Shown in pieces: positions 18,203-26,999 of a stretch of 64,000 bases of DNA; the first letter of the stretch is position 1, and each line of letters starts with the position of its first letter. The notes below the pieces were generated by a model, which was given only the letters and a program-made list of their open reading frames with translations, was not told the origin of the DNA and did not search any database. This DNA comes from Planctomycetota bacterium (GTDB taxonomy: Bacteria > Planctomycetota > UBA1135 > GCA-002686595), in the NCBI GenBank assembly GCA_026692665.1, contig JAPLOF010000048.1, positions 124,001 to 188,000 of the forward strand, read 5' to 3'. Made by a program: the position numbers and the translations under genes.

Positions 18203-19006
18203 TCAGCCCGAGGACGCCAGGACGACGAAGCCGTTGCGCTCGAAGATCGCGCGCGCCTCAGAAGACGACAGGTACCGGACGAACGCGCCGCCGAGGTCCG
18301 TAGCCGATCCGCCCTTCACGACCGCGGCCGGGTAGCGGATCACGAGACCTTCGGCTTCGGGGACCGTGTACACCACGCGCACGCGCTTCGAGCGCGCCGC
18401 GTCGGTCGCGTAGACGATCCCGGCCGCGCACCCGCCGGACTCGACCGCCGCGAGCGCGGCGCGGACGTCCACGCCGGGGACCACCCGTTCGGCGATGCCC
18501 GCGTACGCGCCGACGCTCGTGAGCCAGGCCTTCGCGTAACGGCCGGCCGGCACCGTCTCCGTGTTCGCGAGCGACCAGCGCACGATCCGCGCGTCGGCCA
18601 GCTGCTCCTTCGCGAACACGCCGGTGAACGCGCCCGACGCGCCCTCCATCGGCTCGATGACGACGAGCCGGTTCCCGAGCAGGTCCCGGCGCGTCGCGGG
18701 ATCGATCCGCGAGGCGTCCGCGACCCGGTCCATCTCCTTCTCGTCGGCCGACAGGAATGCGTCGGCCCGGTCCGCTGCCACGATCTGCTTCGAGAGGTCG
18801 CCGGACGAGCCGAATGCGAAGACGACCTTGGCCTTCTGCGCCGCCTCGAACGCCGGAGCGATCTCCTGCAGCGCGTCGCGCAGACTGGTGGCGGCGAACA
18901 CGGTCACCTCTCGCGGCGGCGCGGCCGACGAAGCGCCCTCCGGCGTGGACTTCGTGCACGACGCCAGGGACAGGACGACCAGGACGAACGCCAGGAACTT
19001 CGCCAT
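18203..19006 (-). CDS. modA: Molybdate-binding lipoprotein
   Basis: 267 residues from an ATG at 19006. The N-terminus is a lipoprotein signal with lipobox LSLASC (Cys about 17). The mature part begins VTVFAATSLRDALQEI and has FGSSGDLSKQI, both typical of ModA oxyanion-binding proteins. It is tethered to the membrane and delivers molybdate to ModBC. It starts three bases after the regulator gene stop. Confidence 0.94.
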   Translation of the reverse strand: MAKFLAFVLVVLSLASCTKSTPEGASSAAPPREVTVFAATSLRDALQEIAPAFEAAQKAKVVFAFGSSGDLSKQIVAADRADAFLSADEKEMDRVADASRIDPATRRDLLGNRLVVIEPMEGASGAFTGVFAKEQLADARIVRWSLANTETVPAGRYAKAWLTSVGAYAGIAERVVPGVDVRAALAAVESGGCAAGIVYATDAARSKRVRVVYTVPEAEGLVIRYPAAVVKGGSATDLGGAFVRYLSSSEARAIFERNGFVVLASSG

Positions 19007-19009
19007 GCC

Positions 19010-19492
19010 TCAACCACCTCCGCTGGCGAGCAGGACGTCGGTCGCCTTCACGATGGCGGTCGCCCGCACGCCGATCGCGAGGCCCAGCCGATCCACGGAA
19101 TCGGTGGTGATGACGGAACCCATGCGCACGCCCGGAGCCACCTCCACGACGACCTTCGTGACGACGTCGCCGCGCACGAGCTCGACGACCCGGCCGGGAA
19201 AGCTGTTCGTCGCGCTGAGCGCGCCCAAGTCGATGTCCGGCCTAGCTTCGGCGTGCGCCAGGAGCTCCGCCAGGAAGCGCACGGGGTCCGGCCGTTTGCC
19301 GCGCGTCGGGGCGCGGATGCCGCGCTCGGCGGCCGCGGCGAAGGACTTCAGGAGGCTCTTCTCGTGGGGCCCGGGGCGCAGCTTGCCGCGCTCCCACTTG
19401 CTGACGGTCATCGCGTGCACGCCGAGGAGTTGCGCGAGTTCCTCCTGATTCAGGCCGAGCCGGCCGCGCAGTTCCTTGAGGTCGAGGGCCAT
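19010..19492 (-). CDS. XRE-type HTH regulator fused to a TOBE (molybdate-binding) domain
   Basis: 160 residues from an ATG at 19492. Residues about 3-58 are an XRE/Cro-type helix-turn-helix (LGLNQEELAQLLGVHAMTVS then KWERG). Residues about 95-157 are a single MOP/TOBE domain (ATNSFPGRVVELVRGDVVTK, then SVITTDSVDRLGL, then AIVKATDVLLA). TOBE domains bind molybdate or tungstate. As the first gene of the operon, it is inferred to be the molybdate sensor, in the role of ModE but with a different DNA-binding fold. It probably autoregulates modABC. Confidence 0.88.
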   Translation of the reverse strand: MALDLKELRGRLGLNQEELAQLLGVHAMTVSKWERGKLRPGPHEKSLLKSFAAAAERGIRAPTRGKRPDPVRFLAELLAHAEARPDIDLGALSATNSFPGRVVELVRGDVVTKVVVEVAPGVRMGSVITTDSVDRLGLAIGVRATAIVKATDVLLASGGG

Positions 19493-19499
19493 GCAAGCC

Positions 19500-19511
19500 T
19501 GAGCTTACTCA
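19500..19511 (-). promoter_or_regulatory. Promoter -10 and possible operator of the molybdate operon
   Basis: On the minus strand TAAGCT (19507 down to 19502) ends nine bases before the ATG at 19492. It lies inside the palindrome TGAGCTTACTCA (TGAG, four bases, CTCA). Palindrome and -10 box coincide, so a bound regulator would block transcription; this is inference from position only. Confidence 0.4.
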
Positions 19512-19532
19512 ACTAAGCCGCCCTCGGCGAGG

Positions 19533-19538
19533 TACCCT
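19533..19538 (+). promoter_or_regulatory. -10 box (TACCCT), leaderless-type
   Basis: TACCCT ends exactly six bases before the GTG at 19545, which would place the transcription start at the start codon. No Shine-Dalgarno sequence. Confidence 0.45.
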
Positions 19539-19544
19539 GACCGC

Positions 19545-19907
19545 GTGTCCGGCACCCCCCGATCCTCCACCCCGCTGTGGCTGCACGCGCGCGCCTGGCT
19601 CGCCGCCCGGCTCGGACGCGCGCGGCGGACGCCCGAGGGGGCCGGCGAAATCGTCGAGGTGGTCTTCCGCGGCCGCGTGCTCTCGCGCGTGCGCCACGAA
19701 GGCGGCACTCCGCACGGCCCGGCCCTCTCCTGGTGGCCGAACGGCCGCAAGCGGAGCCACGGCCAGCACGTGCGCGGAGTGCGCGACGGCGACTGGTTCG
19801 AGTTCCAGCCCGATGGGGCGCTCGACCGTGTGCGGACCGGGCTCTACCGCGAGGGCGTGCGCATCGCCGGGATCCGCGGGTTCAACGAATGGCTCGGAAG
19901 CCCCTGA
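19545..19907 (+). CDS. Small MORN-variant (YwqK-like) repeat protein
   Basis: 120 residues from a GTG at 19545. Residues about 57-105 contain MORN_2-type units: HGPALSWWPNGRKRSHGQ, then VRDGDWFEFQPDG, then TGLYREGVR. Such repeats occur in proteins loosely named YwqK-like antitoxins, but there is no toxin neighbour, so that label is not supported. Function unknown. It is divergent from the molybdate regulator and converges on the next gene with a seven-base gap. Confidence 0.7.
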   Translation: MSGTPRSSTPLWLHARAWLAARLGRARRTPEGAGEIVEVVFRGRVLSRVRHEGGTPHGPALSWWPNGRKRSHGQHVRGVRDGDWFEFQPDGALDRVRTGLYREGVRIAGIRGFNEWLGSP

Positions 19908-19914
19908 ACGGTCC

Positions 19915-21393
19915 CTAGGGATCCATCCAGGACGGCACGAGGAGATCGACTCCGAGCGCGTCGCCGCGCGTGAGGTCGACCCATGCGGCGGCCTGCGCCT
20001 TCCCCGCCTTCACGTCCTCGCCCGTGTGCAGCGCGAGCGAACCCGGCACCGCCGCCACGACGTAGAGCCCCGGCTCCAGGCTCTCCAACGAGAACTCCCC
20101 TCCCCGGCCGCGCTTGGGCATTCGCATCAGCGGCTCGCCGAGCTTCGCGGCCGGATCGCGCACGCGCCAGAGCCCCGGAAGGAACGGGCTTGGATCGCGC
20201 CCGCCCTCGACCGCGATCCGTCCCTCGATGCGGCGGGCCGGCAGGAGCTCGATGCGCAGCGGCGCCTCGCGGGGCACGTCGACGCCGACGGTGCGAGCGA
20301 CGTAGCCCGGCGCTTCCGCACTCGTCTGGATCGCGCCGAACGGAACGCCCTCGAGTCGCGCGATCCCGTCGGCGTCCGTGTCGCGGAGGACCCGCACGCC
20401 GGGCCCGCGGAATCCGACCTTCGCGGCGGCGAGCGGCGTCCCGTCGCCGGCGGCCACGACCTGCACGGTGCACGGGCCGAGGAACCGCGCGACGTCCGCG
20501 CGATCGAGCAGGATGTCGACCCGCGCGTCGTCTCGCGCGAGTGCGCGGCTCGCGATCACCCGGTCCACGAAGAGGACGTGCAGGCACTCGGCTCCGGCCG
20601 CCTGGATGACGACCTCGAACGTGTGGCGCTCGCCCTTCGGGCTCCGGTCCACGATGCGGTTCAGCGGCATGTCCGCGGGGCCGAGCACGGCGCCCGAGTC
20701 CTTGCAGGCGCGCGCGACCCCGACGCACAGGAGCGGCAGGAACACGGGGTCGAGGCCCAGTGCCACGGCGGTGATCGGATTCCCGCGCGCGTCGACCAGC
20801 CGGACGTCGACGTGACGCTCGTAGGGCAAGAGCACGTCGACGACGGCCTCGGGCAGCTTCTCCTCGTCGAGATCGACGGTGGACGCACCGCGCAGGTCGA
20901 TCGCGGGCAGCGCGGCCTCGATCTCCCAGTGGGCGGCGACGAGGTCGCGCAGCTCGTAGCGGCCGAGGGCGTCCGTACGCGTGCGCCGCTCGGGGATCGC
21001 AAAGGTGCTGCGCGGCGCGATCGCGCGCACGCCGATGCCGGCGATGGGCTCCGAAGCGCCGGGACCGCCGAGGACGCGGCCGGTGATGACGCCGCCGGCC
21101 CAGCGTTCGGACTTCGCATCCGGGGTTCCGCTGCGCGCGCGGTTCGAGCGCATGGGGGCCGGCGCGGAGACCTCGGCCGCGGAAGCGCGATCGCTCGGGG
21201 CCAAGGCCGTGCTCGGGTCGTGCGCGCTCTCCGCGCTCGCCGGGCCGTCGCTCGGGGAGGAACGCACGGGAGGTTCCTCGACGGGATCGCCGATCCTCGC
21301 GAGCGCGAGCCACAGGCTTGCGAACAGACCGGCGAGGACCAGCAGGATCCACGGCGCCGCACGGCGTCCGGGGGGTGAGGAGTTCGGTTGCAC
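19915..21393 (-). CDS. Membrane-anchored protein with carboxypeptidase regulatory-like domains (paralogue 1)
   Basis: 492 residues from a GTG at 21393, with GAGG four bases upstream. One membrane segment at about residues 14-34 is followed by a low-complexity Ser/Ala/Pro linker and an extracytoplasmic part. That part has beta-sandwich units of the carboxypeptidase regulatory-like type, e.g. GRVLGG followed by TRTDALGRYELRDL near residues 105-155. It is paralogous to the next gene upstream (21426-22835) in overall layout and in the segment around ECLHVLFVDRVIAS versus ACLHALVGDLILAS. Function unknown. Confidence 0.78.
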   Translation of the reverse strand: MQPNSSPPGRRAAPWILLVLAGLFASLWLALARIGDPVEEPPVRSSPSDGPASAESAHDPSTALAPSDRASAAEVSAPAPMRSNRARSGTPDAKSERWAGGVITGRVLGGPGASEPIAGIGVRAIAPRSTFAIPERRTRTDALGRYELRDLVAAHWEIEAALPAIDLRGASTVDLDEEKLPEAVVDVLLPYERHVDVRLVDARGNPITAVALGLDPVFLPLLCVGVARACKDSGAVLGPADMPLNRIVDRSPKGERHTFEVVIQAAGAECLHVLFVDRVIASRALARDDARVDILLDRADVARFLGPCTVQVVAAGDGTPLAAAKVGFRGPGVRVLRDTDADGIARLEGVPFGAIQTSAEAPGYVARTVGVDVPREAPLRIELLPARRIEGRIAVEGGRDPSPFLPGLWRVRDPAAKLGEPLMRMPKRGRGGEFSLESLEPGLYVVAAVPGSLALHTGEDVKAGKAQAAAWVDLTRGDALGVDLLVPSWMDP

Positions 21394-21425
21394 GGCGCCT
21401 CAGTGTGTCCGGACTGCGCCCCGGA

Positions 21426-22835
21426 TCACCACTCCTCGGATTCCTGGACGAACGCGCGCATCGAGATGCCCGACGCGTCCCCGCCCGCTTCCACATAGGC
21501 ACACGTCGGAGGCAGGTTCTCCCGCTGCGGCAGGAATCCCGAGCCCTCGTCGTCGACCATCGCGCAGACGACGATCGCATCGGTCGTGATCCCGACGAAC
21601 TCGAAGCGCCCCTCGAGATCCGACTCGGCCGTCGCGATGGGCCGCGTCAGGCCGCCGAGGCTCCGCGCCGAGTACGCGGCGATCTTCTTCTTCGCGACGG
21701 ACGCTCCGTGCGGGCCGACGACGCGACCTTCGACCTTCCGTCCCGGCGGGAGACGCAGCACGATCTCCTCCTGCAGCGGCCGGCGCACGCGCTGCTCCAG
21801 TCGCGCGTACCCGTTCGCCAGGGCGCACACGTCGAATTCGCCGGCCAGGACGCGCTCGAATCGCGCCCGGCCTTCGGCGTCCGTGACCAGCTCGATCCCG
21901 GATCCCTGAGCGGTCTTGACGGTCACGCGCGCGTTCGCGATCCACCGCCCGTCGCTCTCGGTGACGACGCGCACGACGAACGGCGACGAGGCACGCGCGA
22001 ACAGCGCGGGATCGACGACGAGCGCGACGTCCGTAGTCGCGACCTCCACGTGCTGCGAAGCCAGGATCAGGTCGCCGACGAGCGCGTGCAGACACGCTGG
22101 TTCCGTGCCGCTGATCTCGACGCGCCAGGCGAACCGCCCTCCCCTCCACGACTCCGGCGTGGCGCGGTGCTTCGGACCGCCGCGCGCATCGAACGTGCCG
22201 CCCGCATCGCCGCAGGCTCCGCTCGCGGCGATGGTGACCGCCTGCGCCGCTCCGACGTCGAAGCCCAGCGATTCGGGAGTCAGCTCGACGCCGCGGGTAT
22301 CGACGAGGCGGACGCGCACCTCACGCTGCGCGACGAGACGCAGCACGACGGCCTGCGCGGGACTGCCCGCCGTGTACCGACCCTGCTCCCGCGCCGGCGT
22401 CCGCCCGGGCGCGCGCGCGTGGACGTTCCAAGTCCGCGTCCCCGAGAGCTGCCAACGGGTCACGCCGTCCGGGCCGCTGCGCTGCGCGTCGTCGGGCTCT
22501 TCCTGCGCGCCGTTCCCCGTCCACACCGCGGCACCCGCGATCGGGGACCCGTCCTCGTCGCGAACGACGCGCACCTCGAGGTCGACCGTCGTGAAGTCCG
22601 CGGGCTTCGCGGCGGTCGCGCTCGGCTCGAGCCGGCCGGCGTCGTCGCTCGGGGTCCGCGCGCTCTTCGCCGCCGGCGCCGCGGTCAGGTCGTGCGACGC
22701 ACTCCGCGCGTGAGCGGGCGTGGCGTCCGGCGCGATCTCTTCCGGCTGGGCGGGCCGATCCGCGCGCATCCACAGCACCGCACCGCCGAGGACGAGCAGG
22801 CTCATCGCAAGCCAGGGCCGGACCGAGCGCTTCAT
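21426..22835 (-). CDS. Membrane-anchored protein with carboxypeptidase regulatory-like domains (paralogue 2)
   Basis: 469 residues from an ATG at 22835, chosen because GGGGA precedes it; an ATG at 22844 is possible. One membrane segment lies at about residues 8-24, followed by an Ala/Pro/Ser-rich linker and beta-sandwich units (e.g. AGAAVWTGNG, DAEGRARFERVLAGEF, VEGRVVGPHGASV, ESDLEGRFEFVGI). It lies just upstream of its paralogue on the same strand, with about 30 bases between, suggesting a tandem duplication and co-transcription. Extracytoplasmic; function unknown. Confidence 0.78.
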   Translation of the reverse strand: MKRSVRPWLAMSLLVLGGAVLWMRADRPAQPEEIAPDATPAHARSASHDLTAAPAAKSARTPSDDAGRLEPSATAAKPADFTTVDLEVRVVRDEDGSPIAGAAVWTGNGAQEEPDDAQRSGPDGVTRWQLSGTRTWNVHARAPGRTPAREQGRYTAGSPAQAVVLRLVAQREVRVRLVDTRGVELTPESLGFDVGAAQAVTIAASGACGDAGGTFDARGGPKHRATPESWRGGRFAWRVEISGTEPACLHALVGDLILASQHVEVATTDVALVVDPALFARASSPFVVRVVTESDGRWIANARVTVKTAQGSGIELVTDAEGRARFERVLAGEFDVCALANGYARLEQRVRRPLQEEIVLRLPPGRKVEGRVVGPHGASVAKKKIAAYSARSLGGLTRPIATAESDLEGRFEFVGITTDAIVVCAMVDDEGSGFLPQRENLPPTCAYVEAGGDASGISMRAFVQESEEW

Positions 22836-23090
22836 CGTCCCCATCGTCCGCGCGCGACGGCTCGTCGGCAACCGGCGGCCGCAAGGCGTCCCCCGCCCGG
22901 CTGGCCCGCCACTTCGGCCGCACGAGCCGTAGGCGAGTCGGCGGCGTCCGCAGGATCCGCTCCAGGCGAGAACGCGAACGTAGCGAGCATGCAGGAAGCG
23001 CCCGCGAAATGACGGGGCCTAGGGAAGCGACGCACGCCTTCGATCGTGCGACCGACGGCGTGCGAGCGCAACCTGCGCGACCCCAGGGAT

Positions 23091-24185
23091 CTACTTGCCG
23101 ATCAGGAAGTGCGCGATGTCGCCCTCGCGCATCACGTAATCCCGGCCCTCGACGCGCATCTTGCCCGCGGCCTTCACCGCCGCCTCGCTGCCGTACGCCA
23201 CGAGGTCGTCCACCGAGTACACCTCGGCGCGGATGAAGTGCTTCTCGAAGTCCGTGTGGATCACGCCGGCCGCGACCGGCGCGGGGTCGCCCTTGTGGAT
23301 CGTCCACGCGCGGATCTCGATCTTGCCGGCCGTGAAGAACGACTGCAGGCCGAGCAGGTCGTAGACCTTGCGGATCAGGCGGTTCAGGCCCGGCTCCGTC
23401 AGACCGAGGTCCGCGAGGAACGCGGCGCGGTCTTCCTTGGGCATGCCCGAGAGCTCGCCCTCGATGTCGCCGCACAGGGGCACGACCTCGGCGCCGGTCT
23501 TCTTGGCGTGCGCGCGCACGACTTGCGCGAGAGGACCCGTCCCTTCGAGGTCGTCGTCGCCGACGTTCGCGACGTACAGCACCGGCTTGATCGTGATCAG
23601 GAACAGCGGGTCGAGCGCCTCGCGCTCGATCTTCGACCACTGCGCGAGGCGCAGCGACTCGCCGCGGTCCAGCATCGCCTTGGCCTTCTCGAGCGCGACC
23701 TTCTGCACGGCCGCGTCCTTCTCGCCGGCGCGCGCCTTGCGCGACACACGGTCGAGGGCCTTGTCGACGGTGTCGAGGTCGACGAGCTGGAGCTCGAGCT
23801 CGATGACCTCCATGTCGCGCTGCGGATCGACCGAGCCGGACACGTGGATGATGTCGCCCTTCGAGAAGCAGCGCACCACGTGCAGGATCGCGTCGGTCTC
23901 CTTGATGTTGCCCAGGAACTTGTTCCCGAGGCCTTCGCCCTTCGACGCGCCCGCGACGAGGCCGGCGATGTCCACGATCTTCACGGCCGCGGGGAAGATG
24001 CGGTCCGTCGTGATGTACTTGTGGATGATCTCGAGCCGATCGTCCGGCACGTCGACGACGCCGATGTTCGGCTCGATCGTGCAGAACGGATAGTTCGCGC
24101 TCGCCGCGCCGGCGGCGGTGATGGCGTTGAAGATCGTCGACTTTCCGACGTTCGGCAGACCGACGATGCCGCAGGCAAGACCCAT
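23091..24185 (-). CDS. ychF: Redox-regulated ATPase YchF
   Basis: 364 residues, the normal length for YchF/OLA1, from an ATG at 24185 preceded by AGAGGG. Walker A GLPNVGKST is near the start, the G3 motif is DIAGLVAGASKGEGLGN, a coiled-coil insert sits around residues 135-190, and a TGS domain carries the ending GDIAHFLIGK. It is a ribosome-associated P-loop NTPase preferring ATP. A TAGACT box lies 33 bases before the start, so this gene has a real leader, unlike many neighbours. Confidence 0.97.
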   Translation of the reverse strand: MGLACGIVGLPNVGKSTIFNAITAAGAASANYPFCTIEPNIGVVDVPDDRLEIIHKYITTDRIFPAAVKIVDIAGLVAGASKGEGLGNKFLGNIKETDAILHVVRCFSKGDIIHVSGSVDPQRDMEVIELELQLVDLDTVDKALDRVSRKARAGEKDAAVQKVALEKAKAMLDRGESLRLAQWSKIEREALDPLFLITIKPVLYVANVGDDDLEGTGPLAQVVRAHAKKTGAEVVPLCGDIEGELSGMPKEDRAAFLADLGLTEPGLNRLIRKVYDLLGLQSFFTAGKIEIRAWTIHKGDPAPVAAGVIHTDFEKHFIRAEVYSVDDLVAYGSEAAVKAAGKMRVEGRDYVMREGDIAHFLIGK

Positions 24186-24256
24186 GGAGACCCTCTATGC
24201 GTGAGAAATGAGCGCGAAGAGTCTAGCGGCGCGCGAGCGCCGCGGCGAGGGCGCGC

Positions 24257-24262
24257 TAGGCT
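24257..24262 (+). promoter_or_regulatory. -10 box (TAGGCT), leaderless-type
   Basis: TAGGCT ends exactly six bases before the ATG at 24269, so transcription is expected to begin at the start codon. No Shine-Dalgarno sequence. Confidence 0.5.
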
Positions 24263-24268
24263 CTCGGG

Positions 24269-25138
24269 ATGGCTCCGGGACCGGTTCGGAAGAGGCCCAG
24301 CTCGCCCGCGCGCGCCCCCGCCGCCGCAGTCGCGCCGCCCGAGCGCAAGGGCGCCCGGACGCGCGCGGGCATACCGCCCGAGGTGCTGCGCGACCTCAAC
24401 GCGGGCCGGATCGAGACGCGCTCGCTGGTCGAGTGGCTGGCGATCGACTTCGCGCTCCTCGCGCGGAGCGCGCTGCCCACGATCCTCCCGGCCTCCGCAG
24501 TCGAGCGCGTCGCGGAGCAGCTCGAGGCGCATCGTGCCCTCGGGATCGTCGCGCGCACGCAGATCGCGGGCCACGGTCTCGCCGCCGCGCTGGGCTCCGG
24601 CGCGGCGCGCGAACGGCGGCTCCGCGCCCTCGCGACGCATCCGTCCGACACCCTGCGCGGCTGGGCCGCGTATGCCGCGACGACGGGCGAGGGGCCGCTG
24701 TCGGCACGGCTCACGACCATCCGCCCCTTCGCGGCGGACGCGCATTCCGGAGTGCGCGAGCTGGCCTGGATGGCCGTGCGGCCGGCCATCGCGGCCGAGA
24801 TCGAGCGGGCGTTGGATCTCCTGTCGCGCTGGTCGGGCGATCCCGACGCGAACGTGCGGCGTTTCGCCAGCGAGAGCACTCGCCCCCGGGGCGTGTGGTG
24901 CGCGCACGTCGCCGCGCTGAAGGCGGATCCTTCGCCGGGACTCGCCGTGCTCGAGCCCCTGCGCGCCGACCCGTCGAAGTACGTGCGCGACTCCGTCGCG
25001 AACTGGCTCAACGACGCGTCGAAGGACGATCCCGCGTGGGTGCGCGCCGTGTGCGCGCGCTGGTCGCGCGAGTCGCGCGGTCCGGAGACGGCCTACGTGG
25101 TGAAGCGCGCGCAGCGCACGCTGCTGCGCACGGAGTAG
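24269..25138 (+). CDS. AlkC/AlkD-like HEAT-repeat DNA alkylation repair protein
   Basis: 289 residues from an ATG at 24269. After a disordered Pro/Ala/Arg-rich N-terminus (about 40 residues) the protein is helical with HEAT-like repeats. The segments VRRFASESTRPRGVW and DPSKYVRDSVANWLNDASKD match the conserved signature of the AlkC branch of alkylpurine DNA glycosylases. The likely role is base-excision repair of alkylated DNA. It converges on the sulfatase-like gene with a four-base gap. Confidence 0.82.
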   Translation: MAPGPVRKRPSSPARAPAAAVAPPERKGARTRAGIPPEVLRDLNAGRIETRSLVEWLAIDFALLARSALPTILPASAVERVAEQLEAHRALGIVARTQIAGHGLAAALGSGAARERRLRALATHPSDTLRGWAAYAATTGEGPLSARLTTIRPFAADAHSGVRELAWMAVRPAIAAEIERALDLLSRWSGDPDANVRRFASESTRPRGVWCAHVAALKADPSPGLAVLEPLRADPSKYVRDSVANWLNDASKDDPAWVRAVCARWSRESRGPETAYVVKRAQRTLLRTE

Positions 25139-25142
25139 CGCT

Positions 25143-26984
25143 TCACTTGTCGCGCGTCGGGGCGTCCTCGCCACCGTAGCCGAGTCCATGGATCTTCGCG
25201 CGCGTCGCATCGTCCAGGACGAGCGCGCGCGCCTTCTTGGCCGCCTCGAGCGCGAGCGCGTGTTGATCTCGCAGGGCTTTGCGCAGCGCCTCGACCTGCT
25301 CGGTCTCCGCCACTGCGCGGTCCGTGCGCTCGCCCGGATCCTGATCGAGCGCGTAGACGTGATTCTCGGTGGCCCCACGCGCGACGAGCTTGAACTTCCC
25401 GCTCAGGACGGCCTTGATCTCGCGCTTCCCCGAGTGCACGGCCTCGGCGAGGACGAGTCGCGGCGCGCCCGCGCCCTGGAAGAGCGGCCACAGCGTGGCC
25501 GCGTCGAGGTTGTTCGTCCCCGGGATCCCCGCCATCCCGAGCAGCGTCGGATACAGGTCGAGCGCGCGCACGCGCGTCTCGACGACGCGCCCGGCCGGCA
25601 CGTGGTCGGGCCACACGATCACGAGCGGGACGCGCAGGAGCTCCTCGTTCTGCGCGTGACCGTGGTCGCAGCTGCCGTGCTCCCAGAACTCCTCGCCGTG
25701 ATCCGAGTGCAGGACCACGATCGTGTTCGCGAGCAGACCGCTCTTCTCCAGCCCGTCGAGCAGGCGCCCGATCTGCTGGTCCGTGAACGCGATCTCGCCG
25801 TCGTAGAGGTCGGACGAGAGCTTCGCGACCTCGTCGGACGGGCGCCCCGCGCGCAGCTCGCCGAGGTTCGGCGGCCAATCCGGGATCGTCTCGACGCCGC
25901 GCCCCGCGAACTGCTCGTCGAAGGGCGCGGGCGGCGCGTACGGGAAGTGCGGGTCCATCAGGTGCACGACGCCGAACCACGGCGCCGTGCCCTGGTCCTC
26001 GATCCACGAGAGCGCGAGGTCCACGCCGTTCCGCGCGTTCGATCCGTACATGACGTAACGCTGGAAGCCGCGCTCGAGCCCGGTCGCGCGCGACAGGTAC
26101 GGGTTGTTGTGGAACATCGCCGTGGCGAATCCCGCACCCGCGAACTGCTCGGCCAGCGTCGCGACGTCGGCGCGCAGCACTTCGGTCGAGAGCTTCGCCG
26201 GCGCGTCCTCGTCCTTCCCGAAGAGGGCGTCGCGCTCGGTCACGATCCCCGCGCGGTGCTCGCCGGGGAGCAGGCCCGTGAAGAGCGATCCGTAGCTCGG
26301 CAGCGTCCAGGGGGCGCTCGAGTACGCGTTCGCGAAACGCGTCCCGCCCGCGGCGAGCTGGTCGATGCGCGGCGAGGTCGGGCGGCCGTAGCCGTAGCAG
26401 CCGAGCCGGTCCGACCGCAGCGTGTCCACGGTCACGATCAGCACGTTGGGCGAGCCCGCGCGCGGCGCCGCGATCCCGCGCGCTCCGCGCGGGAGCTCGA
26501 ACGCCGCGCGCACCTTGTCCGCGCCGGGCGGCGGCGCCCCGACCCAGCGCGCGGAGAACTCGACGCGCGCGAACCCGCTCGGAGCCGGCACGCTCGCTCG
26601 CGTGGTGCTCCACAGTGCGTCCGGCGCCGCCAGATCGAGCTCCATCTTCCACGTGAAGCTGGCCGGCCCCTCCACGCGGAACTCGAGCCTCACGACGCCC
26701 GTGCGCGGCCCGTCCGGGGGCACCACGAGCCCCGCTGCCGACGCGAAGTCCGGCGCGGCGTAGGCGCCGAGCTCGATCGTCGCCTCGCCGCCGACCGGGA
26801 TCGTCCACGCGTCGCGGGCGTCGGACAGGACCCGCTTGTCCCCCGCGCGCTCGCGCAGCATGTCCGCCCGCGCGTCGGCCCGCAGCGGCGGAGCCGTGAC
26901 CTCGACCCGTTCGACGGCGGGGGGAACGGCCGGGTCGGAGCAGCCCGCGACGGCCGCCAGGAGGAGAAGTGCGTGGACCCGCAT
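25143..26984 (-). CDS. Sulfatase-like lipoprotein of the alkaline phosphatase superfamily (Thr nucleophile)
   Basis: 613 residues from an ATG at 26984. The N-terminus is a lipoprotein signal with LLAAVAGC (Cys about 15). The catalytic domain starts near residue 182 (VLIVTVDTLRSDRLGCYGYG). The nucleophile motif reads TLPSYGSLFTG instead of C/SxPSRxSLLTG, so Thr227 replaces the formylglycine Cys/Ser and Tyr the Arg. Metal and base residues appear in HSDHGEEFWEH and HGHAQNEELLRVPLV. Without the Cys or Ser it is unlikely to be a formylglycine sulfatase and may be a phospho-ester hydrolase or transferase. The C-terminal tail is helical. Confidence 0.85.
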   Translation of the reverse strand: MRVHALLLLAAVAGCSDPAVPPAVERVEVTAPPLRADARADMLRERAGDKRVLSDARDAWTIPVGGEATIELGAYAAPDFASAAGLVVPPDGPRTGVVRLEFRVEGPASFTWKMELDLAAPDALWSTTRASVPAPSGFARVEFSARWVGAPPPGADKVRAAFELPRGARGIAAPRAGSPNVLIVTVDTLRSDRLGCYGYGRPTSPRIDQLAAGGTRFANAYSSAPWTLPSYGSLFTGLLPGEHRAGIVTERDALFGKDEDAPAKLSTEVLRADVATLAEQFAGAGFATAMFHNNPYLSRATGLERGFQRYVMYGSNARNGVDLALSWIEDQGTAPWFGVVHLMDPHFPYAPPAPFDEQFAGRGVETIPDWPPNLGELRAGRPSDEVAKLSSDLYDGEIAFTDQQIGRLLDGLEKSGLLANTIVVLHSDHGEEFWEHGSCDHGHAQNEELLRVPLVIVWPDHVPAGRVVETRVRALDLYPTLLGMAGIPGTNNLDAATLWPLFQGAGAPRLVLAEAVHSGKREIKAVLSGKFKLVARGATENHVYALDQDPGERTDRAVAETEQVEALRKALRDQHALALEAAKKARALVLDDATRAKIHGLGYGGEDAPTRDK

Positions 26985-26993
26985 GAGGACCGG

Positions 26994-26999
26994 ATCGTA
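26994..26999 (-). promoter_or_regulatory. -10 box (TACGAT), near-leaderless type
   Basis: On the minus strand TACGAT ends nine bases before the ATG at 26984; no Shine-Dalgarno sequence lies between. Confidence 0.45.

Noticed and set aside
19545-19907. Toxin-antitoxin module
   Set aside because: MORN-variant proteins are sometimes labelled antitoxins, but no toxin-like gene is adjacent.
19912-19921. TCCCTAGGGA palindrome between two stop codons as a regulatory site
   Set aside because: It is short, overlaps a stop codon and lies between gene ends, where an operator is not expected.
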